From: CANGTU01 sp046336655 | Lineage (GTDB): Bacteria; Bacteroidota; Bacteroidia; Flavobacteriales_D; Sanyastnellaceae | Reading direction: 5' to 3' | Length of the DNA stretch: 64,000 nucleotides | Assembly (NCBI GenBank): GCA_046336655.1 | Contig: JBKDGH010000118.1 | Coordinates: 8,685-72,684 of the forward strand | In this document: positions 27,801 through 36,275 of the stretch, piece after piece | How positions within the stretch are numbered: position 1 is the first letter of the stretch | How the letters are laid out: each line of letters opens with the position of its first letter | Notes under the pieces: model-generated | Databases searched by the model: none | What the model saw: only the letters and a program-made list of their open reading frames with translations | What the model was told of the DNA's origin: nothing | Position numbers and translations under genes: made by a program

Positions 27801-28449
27801 GTACGTTTCATGCGCTGGTTGCACCGATACTGCAGCCTGCAACTTTGATCCGGACGCCACCATCCCGGCGAACAACCTCTGCTGCTACGACAACTGCGTG
27901 ACACTGCTCATGAACGATCAGTTCGGTGATGGCTGGAACGGTGCTGTCGCAACGATCTCTTCTCTCACTACCGGTCAGGTAATTGGCACTGCGACCATTC
28001 CTGCGGGCACTGGACAGTTCAGTGGAACGGCTTCGTTCTGTCTGCCTGACGGTTGCTACGGCATCACCTTAACTGCCGGCGCCTGGCCTGCTGAAGTAAG
28101 CTGGACCATTCTCGGTGCAAACGGCATCGTTACCGGAGGTGCTCCTGTGCTCGAGGCAATTCAGTTTTCAGTGGGATCAGGCAACTGTACTCCTGGCTGC
28201 ACTGAACCGTTCGCTTGTAACTACGATCCGAACGCCGGTCTCAGCGATTGCACACTGTGCGAATACACCAGCTGTCAGGGTTGTACTTACGAAGAGGCTG
28301 TCAACTACGATCCGGCTGCTTTGATCGACGATGGCTCATGCATCATCGAAGCTTCGAACCCATGTCCTGCGGACATCAACGAAGACGGTGTAGTGGGTGT
28401 GGGTGACCTCATCATCTTCATCGCCGCATTCGGTCAGGTATGTAACTAA
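24895..28449 (+). CDS. Secreted P-domain protein with Cys/Asp-rich repeats and dockerin-like end
   Basis: An 1184-residue exported protein. The signal peptide is residues 1-29. A proprotein-convertase P-like domain (about 35-200) contains SHTWPDDIDVVLVAPNG and NGTWSLYVVDD. Eight short modules of the type GCTDPxAxNYDPxAxxDDGSC recur, resembling thrombospondin type 3 calcium-binding loops. Three 90-residue modules begin with FGDGWNGA, and there are pre-peptidase C-terminal-like segments between them. The last residues, PADINEDGVVGVGDL, form a dockerin-like calcium loop; no T9SS sorting domain is visible. A role in surface or matrix structure is likely, with calcium binding inferred from the Asp spacing. 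The upstream 250-base gap shows only an A-rich leader before the ATG. Confidence 0.85.
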   Translation: MIKRYTALSICTAAITLLGSCWSALSYGQTFTNPAPITINAVGNATPYPSTITVSGGPNSIVSVAVTLTGLSHTWPDDIDVVLVAPNGQGLSIMSDCGNAADAANANYTIADYGTAQFVNNALNASGTYRPTDFAQGIDNIPGATYTASAPSGAGTFASVFGGDNANGTWSLYVVDDTGGDAGSINGGWSIAFENIIPGCTNPGALNYNPNATVDNGSCIFCGPGQSALVFNMFDTFGDGWNGASYFITNASNQVVGTGTLATGSSGTNTICLNPGCYSLTVTGGTFPEEIAWSITDIGGNTLLSATAPNGPTSAPIGIAWAGATGCNISGCTQEGCFNYNPFADIDDGSCECPVANDDCTGAIDVGCGVSITGSMALASAEDTPVNCFGIAVTSPGVWYRLIGTGQQVIASTCASSPNGTFTDTKLHVYAGNCGALTCVGANDDDPNCQFFKSTVVFNTIPGVQYFILVSEFGAGQGIDFVLTIDCLDCDTPILNDDCASALPQPDGVPTPMSLCCANQDQTLSAFTGGYGVWFTMNSGDADSFDFVLANGNGPGVDANDGTNVGMIIYEGPCTALTAIAQCPAVGDVCAGSLSAAGIPIDQNTDYYFLVYTTDPANCGGASLTTSFVFLGCTDPSADNYDPQATEDDGSCTYTSGPANDLCADAQALVCNTTINGSTGLSTNTGAPAQCGISGADNEGVWYSIAGNGQLHTISTCGSATDTRIEVVSTSNGCAGPFTCVIGEDDDGTDDGCGFFDADDASVSFISTPGLTYYVYITTGQVDTNNDGIADLFDGPFVLDYQCAAVSEGCTDPCACNFDPNANISIDNCEYFSCASCGPGETTTMLFMEDDFGDGWNGADYTIEDLAGNVVASGSLDDADCTVDENNFVGPDFGFDILCIPDGCYTITVGGGVWDVEIVWQLMDADNNILANGVAGSVDFTIGSGTCGCTDPDACNFDPDAGTDDGSCEYVSCAGCTDTAACNFDPDATIPANNLCCYDNCVTLLMNDQFGDGWNGAVATISSLTTGQVIGTATIPAGTGQFSGTASFCLPDGCYGITLTAGAWPAEVSWTILGANGIVTGGAPVLEAIQFSVGSGNCTPGCTEPFACNYDPNAGLSDCTLCEYTSCQGCTYEEAVNYDPAALIDDGSCIIEASNPCPADINEDGVVGVGDLIIFIAAFGQVCN

Positions 28450-28469
28450 TCTCTTTCATGGGAATATTC

Positions 28470-28495
28470 AAAAAGGCCGCGAAAGCGGCCTTTTT
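28470..28495. terminator. Bidirectional rho-independent terminator
   Basis: Perfect 11-bp inverted repeat AAAAAGGCCGC with loop GAAA and its complement, giving T-runs in both directions. It separates the convergent P-domain gene (plus) and M28 peptidase gene (minus). Confidence 0.9.
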
Positions 28496-28521
28496 CTTTT
28501 ACTCATAAACTGACGCGTGAA

Positions 28522-29898
28522 TCACTCCTGCTCCGCGGGAATGCCCGATTGATCGAGAAGATATATCAGCGCGGTCATCGCCGAAGCGCCGAGCTCGAGC
28601 TCACGGCGATTGACCTGCTCAAACACATCATTATTGGAATGATGATAGTCAAAATAGCGCTGATTGTCTACCAAAAGCCCGAACAATGCCACGCGGTCAT
28701 TCTTTAGCGGACTGATATCGACACCGCTCCATCCTCTCCGGAACTGGTGAATATTATACGGCTCAAGAAGCGACTCCAGTGATTGCAGCCATTCAAACTG
28801 ATAATCCGTTCCCTGCATACTGAATCCGCGGGGAGTGAACCCGCCGCCATCACTCTCAAGCGCAGCTGCGTGAACCTCTCCTTTTTCGCGTGCCATTCTC
28901 GCGTAAGTCTCCCCTCCGTCATTACCGAACTCTTCATTGATAAAAAGCACACAGCGGATCGTATGCCTGGCTTTATACCCGATTGCCTTCAGCGCGCGGA
29001 GCACTTCAAGCGACTGCACGATGCCACATCCATCATCATGTGCGCCCTCACCCACATCCCATGAATCAAGGTGTCCGCCGACTACAATGAACTCATCAGG
29101 CTTTTCGCTGCCGCGCATTTCACCAATCACATTCCATTGCGTGATCCTCGGAAAATCCTGACAGTCGAGCTCGAGAGTGAATGGGAGTTTCGGATCCTGC
29201 TTGAGTTGCTGACTCAGCATCCGGGCATCGACACTGCTCAGCGCAGCTGCGGGAATTTTCTTCACCCCATCGGCATAGCGCATAGCGCCGGTATGCGGGA
29301 AGCGGTCTTCAGCCATCGTCAGCGATCGGATAATGCAGCCCACTGCACCGTATTTTGAAGCTTCCGATGCGCCATTTGCACGAATGTCATAGGCCCCTCC
29401 ATAAGCTGCTCCTGTATTGATCAGAAGGGGATCCATCGCTTTATTGATGAAAACTATTTTTCCTGCGATGCGCTCCGTCCCCAGTGAAGCCATTTCTTCC
29501 AGGGATTTTACCTCCACCACCTCGGCAGTGAGCTTTCCTCCGGTGCCCACTGATCCGCCGAGCGCCACGACAGGCACTTCGGTTTTTTGTTTGCCCAGGC
29601 GAAATGACGCCTTTTCAGTGTTTCCCCGAACCCACCGCGGCACTTCGACGGGCATCAGATACACCGTGTCGAATCCCGACTGAATCATTATAGCCCGCCC
29701 CCAGGTAATGGCCTTGTCAGCGGAGGGCGAACCTGCGAGGCGATGGCCGATGTCCTTGCACAGTGTGCGCAAGTTGGCGTAGCATTCTCCATTGGCCAGT
29801 ACTTCATCGTAAATCTGCCGGATCATCACCGAGTCACTGATCTGGGCTACGCAAGTTGCGGAACCAGCGAGGAATGCAGAAAGAAGAATGTGCTTCAT
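28522..29898 (-). CDS. Secreted M28-family metallopeptidase (carboxypeptidase Q-like)
   Basis: A 458-residue protein with a signal peptide ending near CVAQ. A PA-like insert (about 105-225, with AGKIVFINK) is followed by the M28 catalytic core: GGHLDSWD (zinc His), HDDGCG (bridging Asp), NEEFG (catalytic Glu-Glu), LESDGGG and HHSNND (last zinc His). All expected di-zinc ligands are present. It probably trims peptides in the periplasm or outside the cell. It starts one base after the stop of the SDR upstream, so the two form a small operon. Confidence 0.9.
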   Translation of the reverse strand: MKHILLSAFLAGSATCVAQISDSVMIRQIYDEVLANGECYANLRTLCKDIGHRLAGSPSADKAITWGRAIMIQSGFDTVYLMPVEVPRWVRGNTEKASFRLGKQKTEVPVVALGGSVGTGGKLTAEVVEVKSLEEMASLGTERIAGKIVFINKAMDPLLINTGAAYGGAYDIRANGASEASKYGAVGCIIRSLTMAEDRFPHTGAMRYADGVKKIPAAALSSVDARMLSQQLKQDPKLPFTLELDCQDFPRITQWNVIGEMRGSEKPDEFIVVGGHLDSWDVGEGAHDDGCGIVQSLEVLRALKAIGYKARHTIRCVLFINEEFGNDGGETYARMAREKGEVHAAALESDGGGFTPRGFSMQGTDYQFEWLQSLESLLEPYNIHQFRRGWSGVDISPLKNDRVALFGLLVDNQRYFDYHHSNNDVFEQVNRRELELGASAMTALIYLLDQSGIPAEQE

Positions 29899-29899
29899 G

Positions 29900-30664
29900 T
29901 CAGATCATATATGAGCCGTTGTTGATGTCAATCGCCTGACCCGTTATGCTGGTCTGGCGGTTGCTGAACAGAAACGCCACCGTTTCTGCGATTTCCTGCG
30001 GCTGTGAAAGCCTTCCCAGAGGTACAAAACTCTTCTGCCTCGCAAGCTCATCTTCGTAGGAAGCTCCCGCACGGTCCGCGAGTTTCTGAATTCCGGCCTG
30101 TGCCATTTCTGTTTCTACCCAGCCCGGACAAAGCGCATTGACCAGAATGTGTTCTGATGCAAGTTCAACAGCCAGCGATCGGGTAAGTCCAAGCAGTCCC
30201 GTTTTTGCCGTGCAATAAGCCGTATAATGAGGCACCCCGAATCGCGCAAGACACGATGAGGTCATCAGAATATGGCGGAATGGCGACAGTGATTTCCGGA
30301 GGTATGGCAACGATTCCATGATAGTATGATAGGTGCCGGTAAGATTGATGCTGATGATTTCATCCCAGCGGTCATCCTTACCGTAGTGATTCTCGCCGCC
30401 AACACCGGCATTGGCAAATACGCCATCAAGCCCATGCTGCCCGATGAACTCATCGTTTGCAAATGACTTCCGGAGTGCCTGCGCGTCCCTGCAGTCGAGA
30501 TCAACCAACCGGTGAGGACCGGGAGTCATCATGGACAGTGTTTCTTTCAATTGCGCTTCGCGCCTGCCGATGCAAATGATCCGCGTACCCGCCTGAGCTG
30601 AAAGGAGGATCGCAGTGGCTCTGCCCATGCCGCTGCCGGCCCCGGTGATCAGATATGTTTTCAT
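29900..30664 (-). CDS. SDR-family NAD(P)-dependent oxidoreductase
   Basis: About 254 residues from the ATG at 30664; an in-frame extension to 30853 would overlap the divergent nitroreductase and is rejected. It has TGAGSGMG at the start, NAGVGG near 85, a serine region at MTSS, YTAYCTAKTG with the catalytic Tyr and Lys, and a C-terminal TGQAIDINNG. Substrate unknown. It is followed after one base by the M28 peptidase gene. Confidence 0.88.
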   Translation of the reverse strand: MKTYLITGAGSGMGRATAILLSAQAGTRIICIGRREAQLKETLSMMTPGPHRLVDLDCRDAQALRKSFANDEFIGQHGLDGVFANAGVGGENHYGKDDRWDEIISINLTGTYHTIMESLPYLRKSLSPFRHILMTSSCLARFGVPHYTAYCTAKTGLLGLTRSLAVELASEHILVNALCPGWVETEMAQAGIQKLADRAGASYEDELARQKSFVPLGRLSQPQEIAETVAFLFSNRQTSITGQAIDINNGSYMI

Positions 30665-30707
30665 AGTGCGAAGAAACACATTGAACGGGCTGCAGGTTTC
30701 ACAATCG

Positions 30708-30715
30708 TAGATTTG
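30708..30715 (+). promoter_or_regulatory. Predicted -7 element of the nitroreductase gene
   Basis: TAGATTTG is an exact TAnnTTTG match, 17 bases before the ATG at 30732. A TTG at 30681 is 24 bases upstream, slightly beyond the usual spacer. Confidence 0.4.
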
Positions 30716-30731
30716 CGACCCATTACGGATC

Positions 30732-31319
30732 ATGAAATACAACCTCAGCGAGATCACTGATCTGATCAGAAACCGGCGCTCGGTCAGCCCGGAGCGCTTT
30801 TCTTCCCGCAAAGTGCATCGGGAGCAGTTGGAGCTTATCCTCACCAACGCCACCTGGGCACCTTCTCACGGCCTTACCCAGCCCTGGCGATTCAAGGTTT
30901 TCACCGGTGATGGGCTGGAGAAACTGGCTGTCCGTATTCCCGAAATTTACAAGGCTGCAACTCCTGCCGAGTCGTTCCGCCAGCCCAAGTATGACAAGCT
31001 GAAGGAGCGCTTTCAGAAACTCTCCGCGGTGATCATCGTCTGTATGGAAAGAGATTCTTCGGGAAGAATTGCGGAAGTTGAGGAGGTGGAAGCGGTGGCA
31101 TGTGCCGTTCAGAATATGTACCTTACCTGCACTGCATATGGAATGGCGGGTTTCTGGTCTTCTCCATCGTTCATCTATTCGAAGCAAATGCATGAATGGC
31201 TGAAGTTGGGAAATCAGGACAAGTGCCTGGGTGTTTTTTATGTGGGATACCCGGAAGGAGAGTGGCCGAAAAGCCACCGCAGACCGCTGGAATACGTGAC
31301 TGAATGGATTACCGGATAA
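30732..31319 (+). CDS. Nitroreductase-family flavoprotein
   Basis: A 195-residue FMN-dependent nitroreductase-fold protein. It has IRNRRSVSPERF at the N-terminus (FMN phosphate-binding Arg-Arg-Ser), APSHGLTQPWRFKVF near 40, a central dimer helix and GVFYVGYPEGEWPKSHRRPL near the C-terminus. These enzymes reduce nitro, quinone or enone substrates with NAD(P)H; the physiological substrate is unknown. Its 3' end overlaps the start of the next gene by 16 bases. Confidence 0.9.
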   Translation: MKYNLSEITDLIRNRRSVSPERFSSRKVHREQLELILTNATWAPSHGLTQPWRFKVFTGDGLEKLAVRIPEIYKAATPAESFRQPKYDKLKERFQKLSAVIIVCMERDSSGRIAEVEEVEAVACAVQNMYLTCTAYGMAGFWSSPSFIYSKQMHEWLKLGNQDKCLGVFYVGYPEGEWPKSHRRPLEYVTEWITG

Positions 31320-32059
31320 CGCAAAATGTGTGGTTGATAGCGCTGTGCAGCCTGCTCGGCTTATCAGTTAGTGCGCAGGAGCGCGTGACTACACTCGGCG
31401 TTCAGTTCAAGCCTATGGTGCCCAGCAAATTCTTCGGTACTGCGGGCCAGGAGATCACAAACGGAGAGTTCACGGCGCAGGTTGATCCACGTTTCGGACA
31501 CAACTTTGGAATGGTGGTCCGCCACGGAATTACGAAGGTGTGGAGTTTCGAAACCGGTATTTCCCTTGTACAGCGCAACTTCAGAATGAATTGGTCAGTC
31601 CCCGGCCTCGATGCCCAATCGTCAGTCAGCTACCGCTTTGTCAGCTACGAAATTCCCGTTCAGGCACTCGTGTACGTTCGCCTTGGCAAGCAATTGTGGA
31701 TGAATGCCAGCGGCGGGATGTGCATCGATATGTATCCGAGTGACATTGCCAGCGCGACCAGCAGCAGGCGTGATACAGTTGTCTATGATTTTGTACAGGA
31801 CACCTTTCGCAGACGATGGATTCAAATGTCCGTTCTCGCCAACTACGGTTTTGAGTGGCGATCGAAGGAGAGCGGGTTCTTCTACATCGGCGCCTCGTTT
31901 CACCGCCCTTTCCAGGAAATAGCCTATACCCGGACGTCGGTCACGATCAACTCCAATCCGTCCTCAGCCGTACTTGAAATGAACGGCAGTTACCTTACGC
32001 TGGATCTCCGTTATTTCTTCCACGAGGACCCCGAGCGACGGCGAAAGCAGTCGAAATAG
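31304..32059 (+). CDS. Predicted outer-membrane beta-barrel protein
   Basis: A 251-residue protein with a signal peptide ending SVSAQ near residue 24, then alternating hydrophobic/polar strands and a C-terminus LTLDLRYFFHEDPERRRKQSK. The aromatic strand before a short charged tail resembles a small outer-membrane barrel of the PorT/OmpW size class, but no family motif is certain. It overlaps the nitroreductase gene by 16 bases, an unusual pairing that suggests read-through rather than shared function. Confidence 0.6.
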   Translation: MDYRITQNVWLIALCSLLGLSVSAQERVTTLGVQFKPMVPSKFFGTAGQEITNGEFTAQVDPRFGHNFGMVVRHGITKVWSFETGISLVQRNFRMNWSVPGLDAQSSVSYRFVSYEIPVQALVYVRLGKQLWMNASGGMCIDMYPSDIASATSSRRDTVVYDFVQDTFRRRWIQMSVLANYGFEWRSKESGFFYIGASFHRPFQEIAYTRTSVTINSNPSSAVLEMNGSYLTLDLRYFFHEDPERRRKQSK

Positions 32060-32114
32060 ATTGATAATGAAACTCTTTCATTGTGGATGCCGTATACACC
32101 AATATGCCTGAACA

Positions 32115-32639
32115 ATGAACGCACGTCGCTACATTCTTTTTCTGTTGTTTTCCGGGGTACTGACCGCGCAAGCACAGGCGGATGCCGAAACGCAATCCGT
32201 CCGTCTGACGGGTCGCGTCTTGGAAATATCCCTGAAGGATTCAAGCGAGTCGTTCATGCCGAATGCTTCCGTGGAAATATGGTCCAATGGTGAGATGCTC
32301 AGCACCATTGAAACCAACAGCAAAGGGCGCTACGACTGCAAGCTCGCCTTTTTTAATTCCTATGTAGTGAAGTATAAAAAGGAAGGTTTTGTGCAGAAAA
32401 TGGTGGCAATAGATGCCACGGATTTTGCCCTTGAATCCAGATTGCGGGGCTTCACCATTGAATTGGATATGACCTTGTTCAGGCGCCAGCCCGGCTGCAG
32501 GGAATTGGAATTTCTGGGAGAAATTCCAGTCGCACGGGCATCCTACAACAAGCCCGCAAATACACTGATGTGGGATAAGAGCTACACTCAAAAGATGAAT
32601 GAGCGACTCCTCAGCGCAGTGGAAGAATGTCGCAAATAA
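32115..32639 (+). CDS. Secreted carboxypeptidase-regulatory-like domain protein (copy 1)
   Basis: A 174-residue protein with a signal peptide ending near TAQAQA and a single beta-sandwich resembling the carboxypeptidase-regulatory or transthyretin-like fold: LTGRVLEIS, PNASVEIWSNGEML, TNSKGRYDCKL and YVVKYKKEGF. The second half ends in a conserved ELDMTLFR-type strand and an unrecognised tail. It resembles the next gene product in layout (VxGRxxEI, GDYEF-like strand, LDMxLFR), so the two look like an old tandem duplication. Confidence 0.6.
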   Translation: MNARRYILFLLFSGVLTAQAQADAETQSVRLTGRVLEISLKDSSESFMPNASVEIWSNGEMLSTIETNSKGRYDCKLAFFNSYVVKYKKEGFVQKMVAIDATDFALESRLRGFTIELDMTLFRRQPGCRELEFLGEIPVARASYNKPANTLMWDKSYTQKMNERLLSAVEECRK

Positions 32640-32710
32640 CCGATGCATGTTGAAAAGCCGCTGCCGAAGACTTCATAATGAGCTCCTCGCGAATGAACTT
32701 TGAATGCAAT

Positions 32711-33232
32711 ATGATGCGGTCCATTCTTCTCCTGTGTGCTTTCATGATGCCTTTCCTGGCTCAGGCCAAGAAGGATCAGGCCACTGATTTATTCGTCGTA
32801 CAGGGCCGCATATTCGAAATAGATATCCTATCAGAAGAGGATATGCCTGCCTCTGAAGTGCAGGTCGTCATCTATCAGGACAAGGACATCTATGTGGCCT
32901 TTTACACCCGGAAAAACGGAGATTACGAGTTTCAGCTTCCACTTGGGCATGAATACGAAATCTGGTTCGGCGGCTCAACCTTTGTTAACAAGAAGGTCTA
33001 CGTGGATTCACGCAATGTGAAGCCCGGAAAGGGCCAGCATGAAATTGCGCTCGATATGGGGCTGTTCAGGCCCATGGACAATTACACCTTTGAACTCCTC
33101 GACAAACCCATTGTGCAGTTTGTATGGGACACCGAATTCGAGCAATTTCTCCCCGATCTGGAATACACCGACGGCGTGTACAGAGAACTCGAGAAGATCT
33201 TTCGAAAGATCCGCAAGTCTGGCGGAAAGTAA
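32711..33232 (+). CDS. Secreted carboxypeptidase-regulatory-like domain protein (copy 2)
   Basis: About 173 residues from the ATG at 32711, which places a clean signal peptide (RSILLLCAFMMPFLAQA) at the N-terminus; an in-frame ATG at 32678 would add 11 residues. The domain has VVQGRIFEIDI, ASEVQVVIYQD, RKNGDYEFQLP and ALDMGLFRP in the same order as the product of 32115. It is probably periplasmic or surface-exposed. Function unknown. Confidence 0.6.
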   Translation: MMRSILLLCAFMMPFLAQAKKDQATDLFVVQGRIFEIDILSEEDMPASEVQVVIYQDKDIYVAFYTRKNGDYEFQLPLGHEYEIWFGGSTFVNKKVYVDSRNVKPGKGQHEIALDMGLFRPMDNYTFELLDKPIVQFVWDTEFEQFLPDLEYTDGVYRELEKIFRKIRKSGGK

Positions 33233-33300
33233 TCATCGCAACATTTCCGGGTGAGTCTGTCTGAGAGCAGACTACTTTCGCGTTCCCAATCGGTGATTGA

Positions 33301-35148
33301 ATGTCAGAAGAAAACAAAGCAGAGGAGAAGAGAAAGCTGAAGAAAGAGGATATCGGACGCTCTGTGAGGGTGCTCCGGTATCTGCGGCCCCACTGGCTCC
33401 CGTTTGCAGTCGGGTTGTTGCTGCTTGCACTCTCCGCAGTGCTGGTGGTGTTTATCACGGCCCTGCTGGGGTTGCTGCTTGTCCCGGACTACAGTGGTAC
33501 AATGCCGGGCGGTGCGATGAGTCAGTGGTTTATTCAGATCATTCCGATGAAGCCCGAGTGGGGTGCCACAGGAACAACACTCAGCGTGCTAGTGGGATTG
33601 CTGATCATTCAGGGCGTGTTTTCATTCTTTCGGGTGTATCTGTTTTCATACGTCTCAGAACGCGCGATGCTCGCACTGCGCAGTGATACCTTCCGCAACA
33701 TTATTGCCATGCCCATGCAGTTTTTCAACGAGCGGCGGGTGGGTGATCTGGTGAGCCGGATTTCTTCTGATATCACATCCATTCAGGAAACGCTTACCGT
33801 AACTATGGCGGAATTTATCCGTCAGACCATCATCATCGTGCTGGGTATCGGCTGGCTGGTTTCGCAGTCATACAAGCTCACTCTGGTCATGCTGTGTTCT
33901 CTGCCGGTAATCATAGTACTCATCGCGGTGTTTGGCAGATTTATCCGCAAACTCGGCAAGCAGACTCAGGACAAGGTAGCTGAGTCAGGCATTATCGTGA
34001 ACGACGCACTCACGGGCATCATCAATGTGAAGAGTTTTGCTAACGAGACCTTCGAGACATCGAGGTATACCGACAGCGTGCGCAGAATCCGTGATTTCGC
34101 AATGAAAAGCGCCGTGTGGCGAGGCATGTTCGGCACGTTCATCATCATTTTTCTGTTCGGTGCTCTCGGGCTTGTAATGGGAGTTGGCGCATGGCTTCAG
34201 CAAACCGGTGAAATGAGTAAAGAGGTGCTGCCTCAGTTCATCATGGTAACCGGTTTGGTTGCAGGATCCATCGGCGGGCTGGCGGCCCAGATGGGTAGTC
34301 TGCAGAGGAGCTTTGGAACGATCTCGGCGGTGATGGAGCTCCTTGAAATGACTCCGGAACCGCTGGCCCATGAAGCAAAGCGAATCATACCAGGATTCTG
34401 CGGCCATATCACGTTTTCCAACGTGCGGTTTAGTTATCCCTCGCGCAAGGACGTGGAGGTGCTGCGTTCCGTGAGTTTTTCTGTAAAAGAAGGCGAGCAG
34501 GTAGCGCTGGTGGGTTCATCCGGCTCGGGGAAATCCACGATTGCTTCTCTGCTGCTCCGCTTTTACACCCCTGATAGCGGCGAAATCCGCATTGATGATA
34601 AACCGCTGGATGGGTACGACCTCACCGCTTTAAGAAGTCAAATGGCATATGTTCCTCAGGAAGTTATCCTGTTCGGAGGTACTATTCGTCAAAACATCGC
34701 CTACGGCAATCCGGATGCAACGGATGACGAAATCAGAGCTGCCGCTGAAAAGGCCAATGCATGGGAATTTATTCAGTCATTCCCTTCAGGTATGGAGACG
34801 GTAGTGGGCGAGAGGGGAATTCAGCTTTCAGGCGGACAGCGTCAGCGCATTGCAATTGCCCGCGCTGTATTGAGGAATCCGGCCATCCTCATTCTGGATG
34901 AAGCGACAAGTTCACTCGACAGCGACAGCGAAAAACTCGTGCAGGCCGCGCTGGATGGCCTGATGAAGGGCAGAACGAGCCTCGTGATTGCGCACCGCCT
35001 GTCCACAATTCGCAATGCGGACCGCATTGTGGTGCTCGATCAGGGACAGGTCCGGGAATCGGGCACGCACGCCGAACTGATGGCTCTTTCCGACGGCACA
35101 TATCGCCGATTGGTGGAACTGCAGTACGAAAGTGATCAGTCAGCGTGA
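33301..35148 (+). CDS. MsbA-like ABC exporter (fused permease-ATPase)
   Basis: A 615-residue type IV half-transporter. Six membrane segments lie in residues about 30-330, with the ATPase from 365 on: Walker A GSSGSGKS at 405-412, Q-loop at VPQEV, signature LSGGQ at 509-513, Walker B ILILDEA at 528-534 and the H-loop His in IAHRLST. Such homodimers flip lipids, lipid A-core or drugs. Being beside gmd and an acyltransferase gene, a lipid substrate such as the LPS core is plausible but not proven. Confidence 0.9.
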   Translation: MSEENKAEEKRKLKKEDIGRSVRVLRYLRPHWLPFAVGLLLLALSAVLVVFITALLGLLLVPDYSGTMPGGAMSQWFIQIIPMKPEWGATGTTLSVLVGLLIIQGVFSFFRVYLFSYVSERAMLALRSDTFRNIIAMPMQFFNERRVGDLVSRISSDITSIQETLTVTMAEFIRQTIIIVLGIGWLVSQSYKLTLVMLCSLPVIIVLIAVFGRFIRKLGKQTQDKVAESGIIVNDALTGIINVKSFANETFETSRYTDSVRRIRDFAMKSAVWRGMFGTFIIIFLFGALGLVMGVGAWLQQTGEMSKEVLPQFIMVTGLVAGSIGGLAAQMGSLQRSFGTISAVMELLEMTPEPLAHEAKRIIPGFCGHITFSNVRFSYPSRKDVEVLRSVSFSVKEGEQVALVGSSGSGKSTIASLLLRFYTPDSGEIRIDDKPLDGYDLTALRSQMAYVPQEVILFGGTIRQNIAYGNPDATDDEIRAAAEKANAWEFIQSFPSGMETVVGERGIQLSGGQRQRIAIARAVLRNPAILILDEATSSLDSDSEKLVQAALDGLMKGRTSLVIAHRLSTIRNADRIVVLDQGQVRESGTHAELMALSDGTYRRLVELQYESDQSA

Positions 35149-35182
35149 TTCCGGTATGTGGCGCTGACCTATTTTTGACCAA

Positions 35183-36271
35183 ATGAAGAAAAGAGCTCTC
35201 ATCACCGGAATTACCGGTCAGGATGGTGCATACCTCGCTGAACTGCTCCTCTCCAAGGGATATGAAGTCCACGGTGTAAAACGGCGCAGTTCATTGTTTA
35301 ATACCGATCGCATCGATCACCTCTATAAAGACCAGCACGAGTCAGGCGTCAACATGTTTCTCCACTACGGTGACATGACCGACAGCACCAACCTGATCCG
35401 GCTGGTTCAAGAGACGGAGCCGGATGAGATTTATAATCTGGCAGCACAAAGCCACGTGCATGTGTCGTTTGAAACGCCGGAGTATACCGCTAATGCGGAT
35501 GCTACCGGTGCCCTCCGGTTGCTCGAAGCCATCCGCATTTTAAAACTCGAAAAGAAAACGCGTTTTTATCAGGCGTCAACCAGTGAATTGTACGGACTTG
35601 TTCAGGCCGTTCCTCAGGATGAAAACACACCGTTTTATCCGCGAAGTCCTTACGCAGTGGCCAAGCTTTATGCCTACTGGATTACACGCAACTACCGTGA
35701 GGCATATGGCATGTTCGCCTGCAATGGAATATTGTTCAATCACGAATCACCACTGCGCGGAGAGACTTTTGTAACGCGAAAAATTACCCGCGCTGCGGCT
35801 AAGATCAAACTCGCATTGCAGGATAAACTCTTTCTCGGAAATCTCGATGCACAGCGAGACTGGGGCCATGCGCGCGATTATGTGCAGGGCATGTGGCTGA
35901 TGATGCAGCAAGAACAGGCTGATGATTTTGTGCTTGCCACAGGAGAAACACACACCGTGCGCAGATTCTGTGAACTCTCCTTCCAAAATCTCGGAATCAC
36001 GATTGAATGGAAGGGCAGCGGGGTGGAGGAGAAAGGACTGGATGCAGCCAGCGGCAAAATCTTGATTGAAGTTGATCCGCGCTACTTCCGACCCACTGAA
36101 GTGGAACTGCTGATCGGTAATCCGGCAAAGGCGAAGCACATTCTGGGATGGAAACACACCTGCACGCTGGAGCAACTGGTTGCTGAAATGGTCAAGGCTG
36201 ACCTCGATTTGTTTACACGGGATCAATACCTCAAAGACGGTGGGCACAAAGTAATGAACTACCACGAATAG
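35183..36271 (+). CDS. gmd: GDP-mannose 4,6-dehydratase
   Basis: A 362-residue extended SDR converting GDP-mannose to GDP-4-keto-6-deoxymannose, the first step to GDP-fucose, -rhamnose or -perosamine. It has the Gmd-specific TGITGQDGAYLAELLL near 8, KRRSSLFNT near 33, the catalytic Thr133/Glu135 in the QASTSELYG segment, and Tyr157/Lys161 in SPYAVAK. A TATTTTTG element at 35170-35177 would give an almost leaderless transcript. No partner (fcl or per) is in the window. Confidence 0.96.
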   Translation: MKKRALITGITGQDGAYLAELLLSKGYEVHGVKRRSSLFNTDRIDHLYKDQHESGVNMFLHYGDMTDSTNLIRLVQETEPDEIYNLAAQSHVHVSFETPEYTANADATGALRLLEAIRILKLEKKTRFYQASTSELYGLVQAVPQDENTPFYPRSPYAVAKLYAYWITRNYREAYGMFACNGILFNHESPLRGETFVTRKITRAAAKIKLALQDKLFLGNLDAQRDWGHARDYVQGMWLMMQQEQADDFVLATGETHTVRRFCELSFQNLGITIEWKGSGVEEKGLDAASGKILIEVDPRYFRPTEVELLIGNPAKAKHILGWKHTCTLEQLVAEMVKADLDLFTRDQYLKDGGHKVMNYHE

Positions 36272-36275
36272 ACGG

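Noticed and set aside
29900..30853. Longer SDR start adding 63 residues
   Set aside because: The extension runs back over the divergent nitroreductase start and lacks homology; the ATG at 30664 begins directly at the SDR fold.
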